A stretch of 19,828 bases of DNA from Lentisphaeria bacterium (GTDB taxonomy: Bacteria; Verrucomicrobiota; Lentisphaeria; Oligosphaerales; Oligosphaeraceae): NCBI GenBank assembly GCA_016287975.1, contig JAEEXV010000172.1:1-19828 (forward strand), in the 5' to 3' direction. Shown here piece by piece: positions 6,317 through 15,580 of this stretch; position 1 is the first letter of the stretch, and each line of letters opens with the position of its first letter. The notes under the pieces were generated by a model. The model was not told the DNA's origin and ran no database searches. It worked only from the letters and a program-made list of their open reading frames with translations. The position numbers and the translations under genes are program-made.

Positions 6317-9217
6317 ATGAAACGATGCCTTCTCATGGCGCTGCTGTGCGCGGCGCTCGCCGCCTTCGGGCTGGAGTTCCCCGTTCGCCGTCTGAACACC
6401 TACCCCAGGGAGTTCAAGGAGTGCTACCAGGGCACGATCTTCCGCAACGACAAGGGCGGCGCGCGCACGCCAGTGCTCTACGGCTATCTCAAGTTCCCCG
6501 CAGGCACCTCGGCGGTGCAGGTGAGCCTGACCTACCGCAGCACCGAGGCGACCTCGCTCTCCTTCGGAATGACCTTCCAGAAGGAAAAAGGCGGCAACGA
6601 AAGCGCGGGACGCGGCCCGAAGCACCCGCTGCCCTGCCATCCCAAGGCCGCGACGGAGACGCTGACCTACGAGGTGCCCGCCAACGCGGTCAACGGGCAG
6701 TTCTCCATCGCCATCGCGGGCAAGCCCTCGGAACTGGAGGTCGTCTCCCTGCACTATGAACTGATCTCCGACCGCGCGGCGCTGCCGAAGCGCACCGTCT
6801 CGGGCGCGCCCTCCACCTGGAACGGCGCCGCCGAACTCAGGCACTTCTATCTCGCCGCAGGCGGCGGCGCCGCCATGACCCAGACCCGCGTCCGCCTCGC
6901 CTACGACGACCAGAACCTCTACGTCGGATACATCTGCGACGAACCCGCCATGAAGTTCCTCAAGGCCGACGTCAAGACCCGCGACGGCCGCCTCTGGGAG
7001 GACGACGACGTCGAACTGTTCCTCTTCGACGCCAGCCTGAACTACGGCTGGCAGTTCATCGTCAACTCCGTGAACGCGCAGTTCGACGCCGTGCTGCGCC
7101 AGGCCCAGGAGGGCGACCCCTACAAGGCCGACAAGAGCTGGAACGGGGAGTGGCGCTCCGCCGTCTTCCGCGGCGAGGCCGCCTGGGAGGCCGCGCTGAC
7201 CATCCCATGGAAGACGCTGGGCTACAAGGGCGTCCCCGAGGGGCTGTCGATGAACTTCTCGCGCGAGCGCGTGGGCGGGAAGGAGACGAGCCACTGGAAC
7301 GCCTACGCGGGCAACCTCAACGACTGCCCCAAGTTCGCCCTGGCGTCCTTCGGCCCGAAGGGCGAGATCGTGCGCTACCGCAAGGAGGAGACTTCGAGCT
7401 ACCTGCCGAAGCGCGCCAAGCCCGCGGGCCTGGAGCTGCTCTCGGACGAGCCGGGCGGATACCTGACCTGCCCGGGCAGCCACGGCTTCTTCCAGAACTC
7501 CTACCCCGCCGCGATGCAGGCAGCCTTCACCCCCGCGCGCCAGCGCGAATACCTCGAGACCGCCGCGCGCGCAGGCAACTTCGGCCCGAAACTGCCGTGG
7601 GCGGCCATGCGGCGAAACATCCCCGCAGGCGTCCAGGAACTCCAGCGGCTCCACCGCGAGTTCGGGATGCAGTTCGCCTTCGCCATCTACAACTCCTCGC
7701 TCTACTATGACGCCATCAAGGACTTCCACGCGCAGCTGTACTGCGGCAGGCGCTCCGACCCCGCCTCGCCCGAATACCTGGCCACCATCCTCAACTACAT
7801 CGAGAAATCGGTCAAGCCGTTCGTGAAGGCGCCTGGGCAGCGCGAACTGGTGGGATACATCGAGGGCGTCGACGAACCCACCAACCATCTCCCCCTCATC
7901 TACAACCGCAAGGGCAACCCCGACCGCGCCGCCGCCCTCGACCGCTTCGACGCCGCCGTCAAGGCCGAGACGGGATTCGGGAAATACGGCTTCCAGGACT
8001 TCGGGGCGACCGCCCAGGACGCGGACGCCCCCTTCCGCCGCATCGCCTTCTGGCGCTACTGGAACCGCCATTTCGCCGACTATCTGAAGGCCACCACCGC
8101 CGCCATCCGCGCGCTCGACCCGACGCTGCTCTACGAGGGCTTCAACCGCAACACCTGCTCCGGCATCTGCTGCCTCGACCTGGCCGCCCTCACCGCCGAA
8201 TCGCCGATGGTCGGCTGCGACCCCTACCCCACCAGCGCCAAAAGCTTCTTCGGCATGAGCCGCGCCATCTACCACACGGGCTTCTCCGTCAAGATGGTCC
8301 ACGACCTGGCCCCGCGCAGCGTCACCCGCGTCTATCTGCAGGGCTTCATCTACCACGGCGGACGCCCGACGCCCGCCGACCTGCGCGAATGGGCCGCCCA
8401 GGCCCTCAAGAACGGCGCCAGGGTCGTCTCCTGGTACGCGTCAGGCCCCGCCAGCCTCACCATGCCCGACGGATACGCCGAGATCCTGCGCCTCAGCACC
8501 CAGATCCGCGCGATGCGGAAGCTCCCGCTGCCGCAGGCGACCAGGAGCGCCGTCCTCTACAGCGACTACGACCGCTGGGGCCTCGACGACAAGCCAGGAC
8601 ATGCCGTCTACACCGTCTATGCGCTGCTCGGCGAACACGTCAAGGCCAACTTCCGCTTCGTCTCCCCGACGGGCCTCGCCAACGGCGTCCATTCCCTCGA
8701 CGGCATCTCCGTCCTCTACCTTCCGCGCATGCGCTTCACCGATCCCGAGACCACCCGCCGCATCCTGGACTTCGTGCGCGGCGGCGGCACCCTCGTCGTC
8801 TTCGACCCCACCGTCTGGAGCTGGAATCTCGACGGCACCCCCGTCCCCGAACGCGCCCTCCTGACGGGGAGGCTCGCCCCGCGCGCCGCGCTCTCGACGC
8901 CGCTCTCCTACGGCAAGGCCAGGCTCCCAGTCGCGGCGACCGCCCACATCGCGGGCGAAAACGGCAAGATCGCCGCCTTCGACTTCGCAGACGCCGAAAA
9001 GAACGTCGTCGCCCGCTATCCCGACGGCAAGCCCGCCGCGGTCACGCGGACGCTCGGCAAGGGCAAGGTCCTCTGCTTCGCCGTGCAGCCCTTCGGCTGC
9101 TCCGACGCCGCCCTCGCCCCCGACGGCTGGACCGCCTTCTTCCAGACCCTCTGCAAGACCGTCGGCGAACCCACAGGCCTGCGCATCTGGGACTTCGAAC
9201 TCCCCGCCGCCAAATAA
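6317..9217 (+). CDS. Secreted CBM9-containing GH42-like glycoside hydrolase
   Basis: A 966-residue exported protein. Residues 1-18 (MKRCLLMALLCAALAAFG) form a signal peptide. Residues about 155-345 look like a family 9 carbohydrate-binding module or DOMON-like sandwich: YDDQNLYVGYICDEP (196-210), LWEDDDVELFLF (226-237) and a TIPWKTLG strand (295-302). Residues about 400-735 resemble a TIM-barrel hydrolase, with GYIEGVDEPTN (513-523) and YEGFN (606-610) as candidate acidic active-site strands. Residues about 742-835 resemble the beta-galactosidase trimerisation/GATase-like domain of GH42 (AVLYSDYDRWGL; LDFVRGGGTLVVFD). A beta-sandwich tail follows. AAGGAG lies 11 nt before the ATG. The gene is 46 nt after the epimerase and 18 nt before the oxidoreductase. 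Substrate unknown. The two catalytic Glu residues are not certain, so a binding or atypical enzyme is possible. Confidence 0.82.
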   Translation: MKRCLLMALLCAALAAFGLEFPVRRLNTYPREFKECYQGTIFRNDKGGARTPVLYGYLKFPAGTSAVQVSLTYRSTEATSLSFGMTFQKEKGGNESAGRGPKHPLPCHPKAATETLTYEVPANAVNGQFSIAIAGKPSELEVVSLHYELISDRAALPKRTVSGAPSTWNGAAELRHFYLAAGGGAAMTQTRVRLAYDDQNLYVGYICDEPAMKFLKADVKTRDGRLWEDDDVELFLFDASLNYGWQFIVNSVNAQFDAVLRQAQEGDPYKADKSWNGEWRSAVFRGEAAWEAALTIPWKTLGYKGVPEGLSMNFSRERVGGKETSHWNAYAGNLNDCPKFALASFGPKGEIVRYRKEETSSYLPKRAKPAGLELLSDEPGGYLTCPGSHGFFQNSYPAAMQAAFTPARQREYLETAARAGNFGPKLPWAAMRRNIPAGVQELQRLHREFGMQFAFAIYNSSLYYDAIKDFHAQLYCGRRSDPASPEYLATILNYIEKSVKPFVKAPGQRELVGYIEGVDEPTNHLPLIYNRKGNPDRAAALDRFDAAVKAETGFGKYGFQDFGATAQDADAPFRRIAFWRYWNRHFADYLKATTAAIRALDPTLLYEGFNRNTCSGICCLDLAALTAESPMVGCDPYPTSAKSFFGMSRAIYHTGFSVKMVHDLAPRSVTRVYLQGFIYHGGRPTPADLREWAAQALKNGARVVSWYASGPASLTMPDGYAEILRLSTQIRAMRKLPLPQATRSAVLYSDYDRWGLDDKPGHAVYTVYALLGEHVKANFRFVSPTGLANGVHSLDGISVLYLPRMRFTDPETTRRILDFVRGGGTLVVFDPTVWSWNLDGTPVPERALLTGRLAPRAALSTPLSYGKARLPVAATAHIAGENGKIAAFDFADAEKNVVARYPDGKPAAVTRTLGKGKVLCFAVQPFGCSDAALAPDGWTAFFQTLCKTVGEPTGLRIWDFELPAAK

Positions 9218-9235
9218 CCGCCCTCCCCCCATCCC

Positions 9236-10258
9236 ATGAAAAAGATCAAGATCGCGCAATACGGCGTCTGCCATCCGCACGCGCCAGGCAACATGGCGGC
9301 GCTGCGGCGCCTCTCCGACGACTTCGAGGTCGTCGGCTACTACAACGAATCGGCGGTCGCCAGGACGCCGCACCGTTTCACGGGCGACCTGAAGCCCTAT
9401 GAGGGCCTGCCGTCGCTCACCGAGGAGGAACTGCTGGGCTACCCGGGGCTGGAGGCGGTCGTGGTCGAGACCCCCACGAATGAACTCGTCCCCTCCGCCA
9501 TCAAGTGCATGGAGCGCGGCCTCGCGATCCATACGGACAAGCCAGGCGGCGAGGACTACGCGCTCTATCGGCGGCTGCTGGACGGATGCCGCGCGAAGCG
9601 CCTGCCCTGCCAGATCGGCTTCATGTTCCGCGACAACCCCGCCTTCCAGTTCGCCCTCCGCGCCATCCGCGGCGGGCTTCTCGGCGGGGTATTCTCGATC
9701 GAGGCCGACATGGACCACAACTACGGCGGCGAGGCCTACCAGACCGACTACATCGGGAAGTTCCCTGGCGGCATCATGTACATCCTCGGTTGCCATCTGA
9801 TCGACTTCACCGTCGCCGCGCTGGGCCGCCCCAGGACGGTCACGCCCTTCCTCAAGAGCGCCCCGGGCGACCCCGAGGGCATCCGCAACTTCTGCATGGC
9901 GGTGCTCGAGTATCCGCACGCCCTCGCCGTCCTGCGCGCCTGCAGCCGCAGCGCGGAGCCGACCAGCGGGCGGTCGATGAGGATCGCGGGCACCAACGGC
10001 GTCCTGCGCTTCTCCCCCGTCGAGCGCTACGACGGGAAACCCGTCGAGGTGTCGCTCACGCTCGCCAAGGGCGCGGGGGAGTTCCCCGCGGGCTCGCACA
10101 CCCTGCGCTTCCCGCCGCAGACCGACCGCTACATCGAGCAGCTGCGGCTCTTCGCCAAGGTGCTGCGGGGCGAGGCCGAGGATCCGTACACCTACGACCA
10201 CGACGACCTCGTCCACCAGGTCATCCTCGCCGCCTCGGGCCTGCGGCCGCTGGAATAG
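9236..10258 (+). CDS. Gfo/Idh/MocA family NAD(P)-dependent oxidoreductase
   Basis: A 340-residue cytoplasmic dehydrogenase of sugars, inositols or their derivatives. Evidence: an N-terminal Rossmann strand (KIKIAQYGVCHPHA), VVVETPTN (76-83), HTDKPGG (99-105) in place of the usual EKP motif with Asp replacing Glu, and GGIMYILGCHLID (178-190) carrying the family's substrate-side His187 and Asp190. The C-terminal Y-x-Q-L-x-x-F-A-K helix (about 300 on) is also typical. Length is normal. The ATG at 9236 has no visible Shine-Dalgarno sequence; only 18 nt separate it from the preceding stop, so translation is probably coupled to the upstream gene. It is the last gene of the sugar unit and is followed by a strong hairpin at 10270-10292. 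The glycine-rich N-terminal loop is unusual (GVCHPHAPG), so cofactor preference is uncertain. Confidence 0.87.
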   Translation: MKKIKIAQYGVCHPHAPGNMAALRRLSDDFEVVGYYNESAVARTPHRFTGDLKPYEGLPSLTEEELLGYPGLEAVVVETPTNELVPSAIKCMERGLAIHTDKPGGEDYALYRRLLDGCRAKRLPCQIGFMFRDNPAFQFALRAIRGGLLGGVFSIEADMDHNYGGEAYQTDYIGKFPGGIMYILGCHLIDFTVAALGRPRTVTPFLKSAPGDPEGIRNFCMAVLEYPHALAVLRACSRSAEPTSGRSMRIAGTNGVLRFSPVERYDGKPVEVSLTLAKGAGEFPAGSHTLRFPPQTDRYIEQLRLFAKVLRGEAEDPYTYDHDDLVHQVILAASGLRPLE

Positions 10259-10269
10259 CCGCCGCCACG

Positions 10270-10292
10270 GCGCAGGCCCCATCGGCTTGCGC
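10270..10292 (+). terminator. Hairpin after the sugar unit, possible terminator
   Basis: GCGCAGGCC (10270-10278) pairs with GGCTTGCGC (10284-10292) over nine base pairs including one G-T(U) pair, leaving a 5-nt loop. It begins 12 nt after the oxidoreductase stop codon. No T-run follows; instead the promoter box of the next gene begins 10 nt later. So it may stop transcription without a U-tract, or only protect the 3' end. Confidence 0.45.
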
Positions 10293-10301
10293 AGGACACA
10301 T

Positions 10302-10313
10302 TATATTAAGCGG
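10302..10313 (+). promoter_or_regulatory. Promoter-like box for glycyl-tRNA synthetase
   Basis: TATATTAAGCGG is the same box seen before five other units here. It lies 108 nt before the start codon, so the transcript would have a leader of about 100 nt. Confidence 0.6.
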
Positions 10314-10345
10314 CAATTCCTTTTCCGAATGCGGGGGCGCCCTTT

Positions 10346-10362
10346 CGCGGGCGTCTCCCGCG
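10346..10362 (+). other. Hairpin in the GlyRS leader
   Basis: CGCGGG (10346-10351) and CCCGCG (10357-10362) flank a 5-nt loop in the presumed 5' leader of the GlyRS gene. No T-run follows and no T-box features (stem I specifier loop, conserved T-box sequence) are seen. Function unknown; it could be incidental in GC-rich DNA. Confidence 0.3.
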
Positions 10363-10416
10363 CCCTCGTCTTTCCCCCACCGTGTTTTGAACCATCCAAC
10401 TGCAAGGCAGGCTATC

Positions 10417-11763
10417 ATGGCAAACGAGACCCCCGACTATGCCGAATTCATGAACAAACTGGTCGCGCTGTGCAAGCGCCGCGGCATCATCTTCCAGAGT
10501 TCCGAGATCTACGGCGGCTTCAACGGCTTCTGGGACTACGGCCCCAACGGCGCCCCGTTCCGCAAGTCCATCGAGCGGGCCTGGTGGAAATACATGGTCG
10601 AGGACCGCGACAATGTCGTCGGGCTGGATTCGAGCATCATCTGCCACCCGAAGGTCTGGAAGGCCTCGGGCCACGTCGACCAGTTCAGCGACCAGATGAC
10701 CGACTGCAAGGACTGCAAGAAGCGCTGGCGCGTCGACCAGCTGCCCGTCCCTGGCGAGTGCCCCGCCTGCGGCAGCCACAACCTGACCCCCGCCCGCGAC
10801 TTCAACCTGATGATGCGCACCTACGTCGGCCCCGTCTTCGACGAGGACCACATCGCCTATCTGCGCGCCGAGACCTGCCAGCCCATCTTCGTCGACTTCA
10901 ACACCATCCGCGTCTCCACGCGTCAGAAGCTGCCCTTCGGCATCGCGCAGACCGGCAAGGCCTTCCGCAACGAGATCAACCCCCGCAACTTCACCTTCCG
11001 CTCCCGCGAGTTCATGCAGATGGAGATGGAGTTCTTCTGCGACGACGCGGATTCAATGCAGTGGTTCGACTTCTGGATGCAGGAGCGCTGGAACTTCTAC
11101 ACCAAGATCCTCCGCATCCCCGAAAGCAAGCTGCGCTGGCACTGGCACGAGAAGCTCGCCCACTACGCCAAGAAGGCCGTCGACATCGAGTTCGAGTTCC
11201 CCTTCGGATGGGATGAGATCGAGGGCATCCACCACCGCGGCACCTGGGACATGTCCCAGCATGCCAAGTTCTCTGGAGAGGAGGCCGCCTGCAAGGTCTT
11301 CAACCAGGACACCAAGGAGGCATACTATCCCACCGTCGTCGAGACCTCCTGCGGCCTCGACCGCATCTCCCTCATGATGCTCTGCAACGCCTACGAGGAG
11401 GACACCGCCGCCACCAAGAAGGCCGACAAGGACGAGGACATCCGCGTCGTCATGCACTTCCCCGCCCTCGTTGCCCCCGTCCAGGCCGCCGTCCTCCCGC
11501 TCTCCAAGAAACTCGAAGCACCCACCCGCGAAATCCAGAAGCTCCTCCGCGCCGCCGACATCCGCACCGAGTACGACGACACGGGCTCCATCGGGAAGCG
11601 CTACCGCCGACAGGACGAAATCGGAACCCCGTTCGACGTCACCTACGACTTCGACTCCGAAAACGACCACGCTGTCACCGTCCGCAACCGCGACACCATG
11701 GCACAGGAGCGCGTCCCCGTCGACCAGCTCGTCGACTGGCTCACCAAGGCCATTCGCGGATAG
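10417..11763 (+). CDS. glyS: Glycyl-tRNA synthetase, dimeric class II type
   Basis: Charges tRNA-Gly with glycine using ATP, in the cytoplasm. The 448-residue product is the single-chain alpha2 type, not the alpha/beta bacterial type. Evidence: SSEIYGGFNGFWDYGPNG (28-45), class II motif 2 FRNEINPRNFTFRSREF (183-199), motif 3 region ETSCGLDRI (309-317), and an anticodon-binding domain from about residue 340 (VVMHFPALVAPVQAAVLP; DDTGSIGKRYRRQDEIGTP). A zinc-ribbon-like insertion has Cys97, Cys100, Cys115 and Cys118. Length is normal. The ATG at 10417 opens the recognisable N-terminus; the ribosome binding site is weak (AAGGCAGG about 5 nt upstream). The gene has its own promoter box and stands alone. 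The symbol glyS is used for both GlyRS types in databases; glyQS is an alternative. Confidence 0.96.
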   Translation: MANETPDYAEFMNKLVALCKRRGIIFQSSEIYGGFNGFWDYGPNGAPFRKSIERAWWKYMVEDRDNVVGLDSSIICHPKVWKASGHVDQFSDQMTDCKDCKKRWRVDQLPVPGECPACGSHNLTPARDFNLMMRTYVGPVFDEDHIAYLRAETCQPIFVDFNTIRVSTRQKLPFGIAQTGKAFRNEINPRNFTFRSREFMQMEMEFFCDDADSMQWFDFWMQERWNFYTKILRIPESKLRWHWHEKLAHYAKKAVDIEFEFPFGWDEIEGIHHRGTWDMSQHAKFSGEEAACKVFNQDTKEAYYPTVVETSCGLDRISLMMLCNAYEEDTAATKKADKDEDIRVVMHFPALVAPVQAAVLPLSKKLEAPTREIQKLLRAADIRTEYDDTGSIGKRYRRQDEIGTPFDVTYDFDSENDHAVTVRNRDTMAQERVPVDQLVDWLTKAIRG

Positions 11764-11791
11764 GATCGCCACTGGCGCCGAATCGCGAACG

Positions 11792-11819
11792 CCAACCGGC
11801 GGGCAAGCCCGCCGGTTGG
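11792..11819. repeat. Perfect 13-bp-arm palindrome after glyS (REP-like copy B)
   Basis: CCAACCGGCGGGC (11792-11804), AA, GCCCGCCGGTTGG (11807-11819) form a perfect 28-nt palindrome, the longest exact dyad I found in the window. Its core is the inverted form (AA instead of TT centre) of copies A and C. It starts 28 nt after the GlyRS stop codon and could act as a transcription stop for both converging genes (glyS and glnN), although no T-run follows on either side. Confidence 0.75.
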
Positions 11820-11855
11820 ATTTCCGGATCTGCCGGAGTTTCCGGAGTTTCCGGA
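11818..11855. repeat. Short 9-bp tandem repeat block 1
   Basis: Successive units GGATTTCC, GGATCTGCC, GGAGTTTCC, GGAGTTTCC and a decayed GGAAG follow directly from the palindrome. A further pair of related units, GATCTGCC and GGATTATCC, lies at 11924-11940. The first two units match the start of block 2 exactly. Confidence 0.7.
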
Positions 11856-11883
11856 AGCGGGTGCTGGTTTGCTCGGCGGGGGC

Positions 11884-11904
11884 GCCACGGCGGGACGCCG
11901 TGGC
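11884..11904. repeat. Palindrome, GCCACGGC family, second copy
   Basis: GCCACGGCG (11884-11892), GGA, CGCCGTGGC (11896-11904). The arms match the palindrome at 2-23; the loop differs. It lies between the two REP-like copies of this intergenic region. Confidence 0.65.
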
Positions 11905-11955
11905 TACGGCCGCGAGGGCGCCAGATCTGCCGGATTATCCCGGGCCCGCATTTCC

Positions 11956-11985
11956 CCGGCGTGTGCCGGCGGGCTTGCCCGCCGG
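11956..11985. repeat. REP-like palindromic repeat, copy C
   Basis: Identical over all 30 nt to 173-202, nearly 12 kb away: head CCGGCGTGTG, then CCGGCGGGC, TT, GCCCGCCGG. It continues into TTGGATTTCCGGATCTGCC, the same downstream sequence as copy B, so palindrome plus 9-bp units appears to be one composite element. Confidence 0.75.
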
Positions 11986-11987
11986 TT

Positions 11988-12052
11988 GGATTTCCGGATC
12001 TGCCGGATCTGCCGGATTTTCCGGATTTTCCGGATCTGCCGGATTTTCCGGA
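11988..12052. repeat. 9-bp tandem repeat block 2, abutting the glnN stop
   Basis: Units are GGATTTCC (11988), GGATCTGCC (11996), GGATCTGCC (12005), GGATTTTCC (12014), GGATTTTCC (12023), GGATCTGCC (12032), GGATTTTCC (12041) and a partial GGATTA (12050-12055). The last partial unit contains the glnN stop codon (TAA on the minus strand), so the array starts at the very end of that gene. Each junction creates a TCCGGA or CCGG palindrome. Confidence 0.8.
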
Positions 12053-14194
<2,142 letters not shown>

Positions 14195-14266
14195 GACCGA
14201 TTCCTCCTGGATCGACACCTGACACACAAAAAAACAACCCGCCTGGAAAACGACGGGAACTGCTCA

Positions 14267-14302
14267 CGCGATAATATAAAAAGCATCTGCCATGCCAATC
14301 AA
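14267..14302 (-). promoter_or_regulatory. Promoter of glnN
   Basis: On the minus strand TTGATT (14302-14297) lies 18 nt before TATATTATCGCG (14278-14267), an arrangement close to a sigma-70 promoter. This is the only copy of the window's TATATTA box with a plausible -35 hexamer. It ends about 75 nt before the glnN start. Confidence 0.6.
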
Positions 14303-14334
14303 CGCCACGCAGGAACAAACCCCAAAAAAGAACA

Positions 14335-14421
14335 AAAATGTAATAAACAACGCCTGTCTTTTACATTTTCGCCCCATTCCTTCAGGCGGGAGGGAACAGC
14401 GCGAAAGCGAATCGGAATGGG
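14335..14421. promoter_or_regulatory. Two inverted repeats in the glnN/pseudopilin spacer
   Basis: AAAATGTAA (14335-14343) mirrors TTACATTTT (14361-14369) across 17 nt. CCCATTCC (14373-14380) mirrors GGAATGGG (14414-14421) across 33 nt. They lie between the two divergent promoters, the usual place for a regulator, but I recognise no known operator and they may be unrelated to control. Confidence 0.35.
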
Positions 14422-14466
14422 CTGGCAATAACCGCCATGCCGTCAAGTAGACTTCGGGCGCGGTGT

Positions 14467-14478
14467 TATAGTACGGCG
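14467..14478 (+). promoter_or_regulatory. Promoter-like box for the pseudopilin gene
   Basis: TATAGTACGGCG is a one-mismatch variant of the window's TATATTA box with the same G/C-rich tail. The TATAGTA part ends 71 nt before the start codon. No clear -35 is visible. Confidence 0.5.
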
Positions 14479-14544
14479 TTTTTCATTTGCCTTTTGCGCC
14501 AGACGCATGGAAGACCATTGGTTTTAGAAAACAGGAAGCCGCTC

Positions 14545-15255
14545 ATGAAACGCAATTGCAATCCTTTCACGCTCATTGAACTGCTGGTGGTGATCGCGAT
14601 CATCGCGATTCTGGCGAGCATGCTGCTGCCTGCGCTCTCCAAGGCCCGCGAGAAGGCGCGCTCCATCAGTTGCGTCAACAAGCTCAAGCAGATGGGTGTT
14701 TTCGAGCTGATGTACGCCAATGACAACGACGACTACATCACATGCTGGAAGCGCTATGGGTATGGCATCAACGGCAAGGATGTCGTTCTGATGTTCGGCA
14801 ACACCATCTTCTCCGTGACCCCCAACTTCAACTGCACGGGCTACCTCCTTGCCAAGTATGTCGGGACCCCCTACACCTCTGCCGTCGCCACGGACGCAGC
14901 CTATGTCGCCTTCCGCAAGCAGTTCTTCATCTGCCCCAGCGACTCCTACTTCGCGACGGCCGCGAACATCGCGCAGGCATCCTACAGCGCCTACCGCTAC
15001 GACGAAGCGGGCGCCGAAAGAGATGGCGCCACCCCCGACAACACAGGCAATGTCCGCGTCGGCAGGCACGATCCTGAGCACACGATCGCCTGTGACAATC
15101 CGGCGGTCAACACCGACACGGAGATGCAGGCCCATCCAGGCATGGCCAATGTCCTGAAGCTGGGCGGCCATGTCGTCAGCAAGAAATACAACAAGAACAG
15201 CTACAGGCTTGCGGGGCAGAGGCTCATCCACACAATCTTCGACGAAGGGAAGTAG
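14545..15255 (+). CDS. Type II secretion/DUF1559-type pseudopilin
   Basis: A 236-residue secreted or inner-membrane-anchored protein of the pseudopilin type that is amplified in Lentisphaerae and Planctomycetes. The N-terminus has a short basic leader followed by [17 protein letters not shown] (8-24), the prepilin helix with Glu at position +5 after the predicted cut. The middle has FFICPSD (127-133), and [14 protein letters not shown] (197-210) matches the H-x9-DG tail motif with Gly in place of Asp. The residue before the cut is Pro7 instead of the usual Gly. The ATG at 14545 is preceded by AGGAAG at 6 nt. It stands alone, so it is probably one of many paralogues in the genome rather than part of a secretion operon. 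Its substrate or partner is unknown. Confidence 0.88.
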   Translation: MKRNCNPFTLIELLVVIAIIAILASMLLPALSKAREKARSISCVNKLKQMGVFELMYANDNDDYITCWKRYGYGINGKDVVLMFGNTIFSVTPNFNCTGYLLAKYVGTPYTSAVATDAAYVAFRKQFFICPSDSYFATAANIAQASYSAYRYDEAGAERDGATPDNTGNVRVGRHDPEHTIACDNPAVNTDTEMQAHPGMANVLKLGGHVVSKKYNKNSYRLAGQRLIHTIFDEGK

Positions 15256-15286
15256 TCGGAGCGTCTCTCAGAATTCGCCCGCAACT

Positions 15287-15356
15287 GGGCGCGATCGACG
15301 GGGCGAACGGACGCTCCCCCGCATCGTCAAAAGCAACTTCTCCGCCATCGACTTCG
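15287..15356 (-). pseudogene. Decayed fragment of glnN
   Basis: These 70 nt match glnN 13985-14055 with four substitutions and one missing C, about 93% identity, in the same orientation. The minus strand would encode the region of GSIII residues 47-70 (MAEKLL.TMRG in one frame, GERPF.PSIAP in another), split by the 1-nt deletion. No start codon and no flanking homology are seen. It lies 31 nt after the pseudopilin stop, so read-through from that gene would make RNA antisense to glnN mRNA. Confidence 0.85.
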
Positions 15357-15426
15357 CACGGGACGCGAGGCGGCAACTGGAAGCCTTGGCTGAAAACGAA
15401 GGGGAAGCCGCGCATCCATCAATGGC

Positions 15427-15542
15427 ATTCCATTGGAAAATGTGCGCGATCACGACAGCATTCCATTGAAAAATGTGAATGCTTTATAAATATTCCATTG
15501 AAAAATGTGGAAGATTTTTGAGTTATTCCATTGAAAAATGTG
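15427..15542. repeat. Four-copy 18-bp direct repeat array upstream of the ATPase gene
   Basis: ATTCCATTGAAAAATGTG occurs at 15460-15477, 15492-15509 and 15525-15542 without change, and at 15427-15444 with one change (TTGGAAAA). Start-to-start distances are 33, 32 and 33 nt, about three helical turns, so all copies face the same side of DNA. Spacers are 14-15 nt. After copies 3 and 4 the sequence GATTTTTGAGTTA also recurs in part. Each copy contains a small dyad, CATT-GAAA-AATG (loop GGAA in copy 1). The array is AT-rich against a GC-rich background. Confidence 0.9.
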
Positions 15543-15558
15543 ATTTTTGAGTTAAAAT
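15531..15558 (+). promoter_or_regulatory. Probable sigma-70-like promoter of the ATPase gene
   Basis: TTGAAA (15531-15536), inside repeat copy 4, is followed after 16 nt by TAAAAT (15553-15558). Transcription would start near 15565. It differs from the TATATTA-GCG box used by the other units in the window. If right, whatever binds the repeats would cover the -35 element. Confidence 0.45.
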
Positions 15559-15567
15559 AAGGGATGG

Positions 15568-15580
15568 TTCAATCATTGAA
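15568..15580. promoter_or_regulatory. Operator-like palindrome before the ATPase gene
   Basis: TTCAAT-C-ATTGAA is a perfect 13-nt palindrome just downstream of the predicted promoter and 13 nt before the ATPase start codon. It shares the TTCAAT/ATTGAA words with the 18-bp repeats, suggesting recognition by the same or a related factor. Confidence 0.4.

Larger units (their letters stand above)
14195..14544. other. Divergent regulatory region between glnN and the pseudopilin gene
   Basis: A 350-nt gene-free stretch that is much more AT-rich than its surroundings, with A-runs around 14227-14234 and 14322-14338. It contains promoter-like boxes for both flanking genes and the inverted repeats listed separately. 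No tRNA or recognised riboswitch is seen. Confidence 0.6.

Noticed and set aside
8441..10282. A minus-strand open frame of about 600 codons
   Set aside because: Antisense to the glycoside hydrolase and oxidoreductase genes; composition is that of a GC-rich shadow frame with no recognisable domain.
10309..10416. T-box riboswitch before glycyl-tRNA synthetase
   Set aside because: No specifier-loop stem, no conserved T-box sequence and no terminator/antiterminator pair with a T-run are visible.
15427..15542. CRISPR array
   Set aside because: The repeats are 18 bp and the spacers only 14-15 nt, two spacers share sequence with flanking DNA, and no cas gene is nearby.
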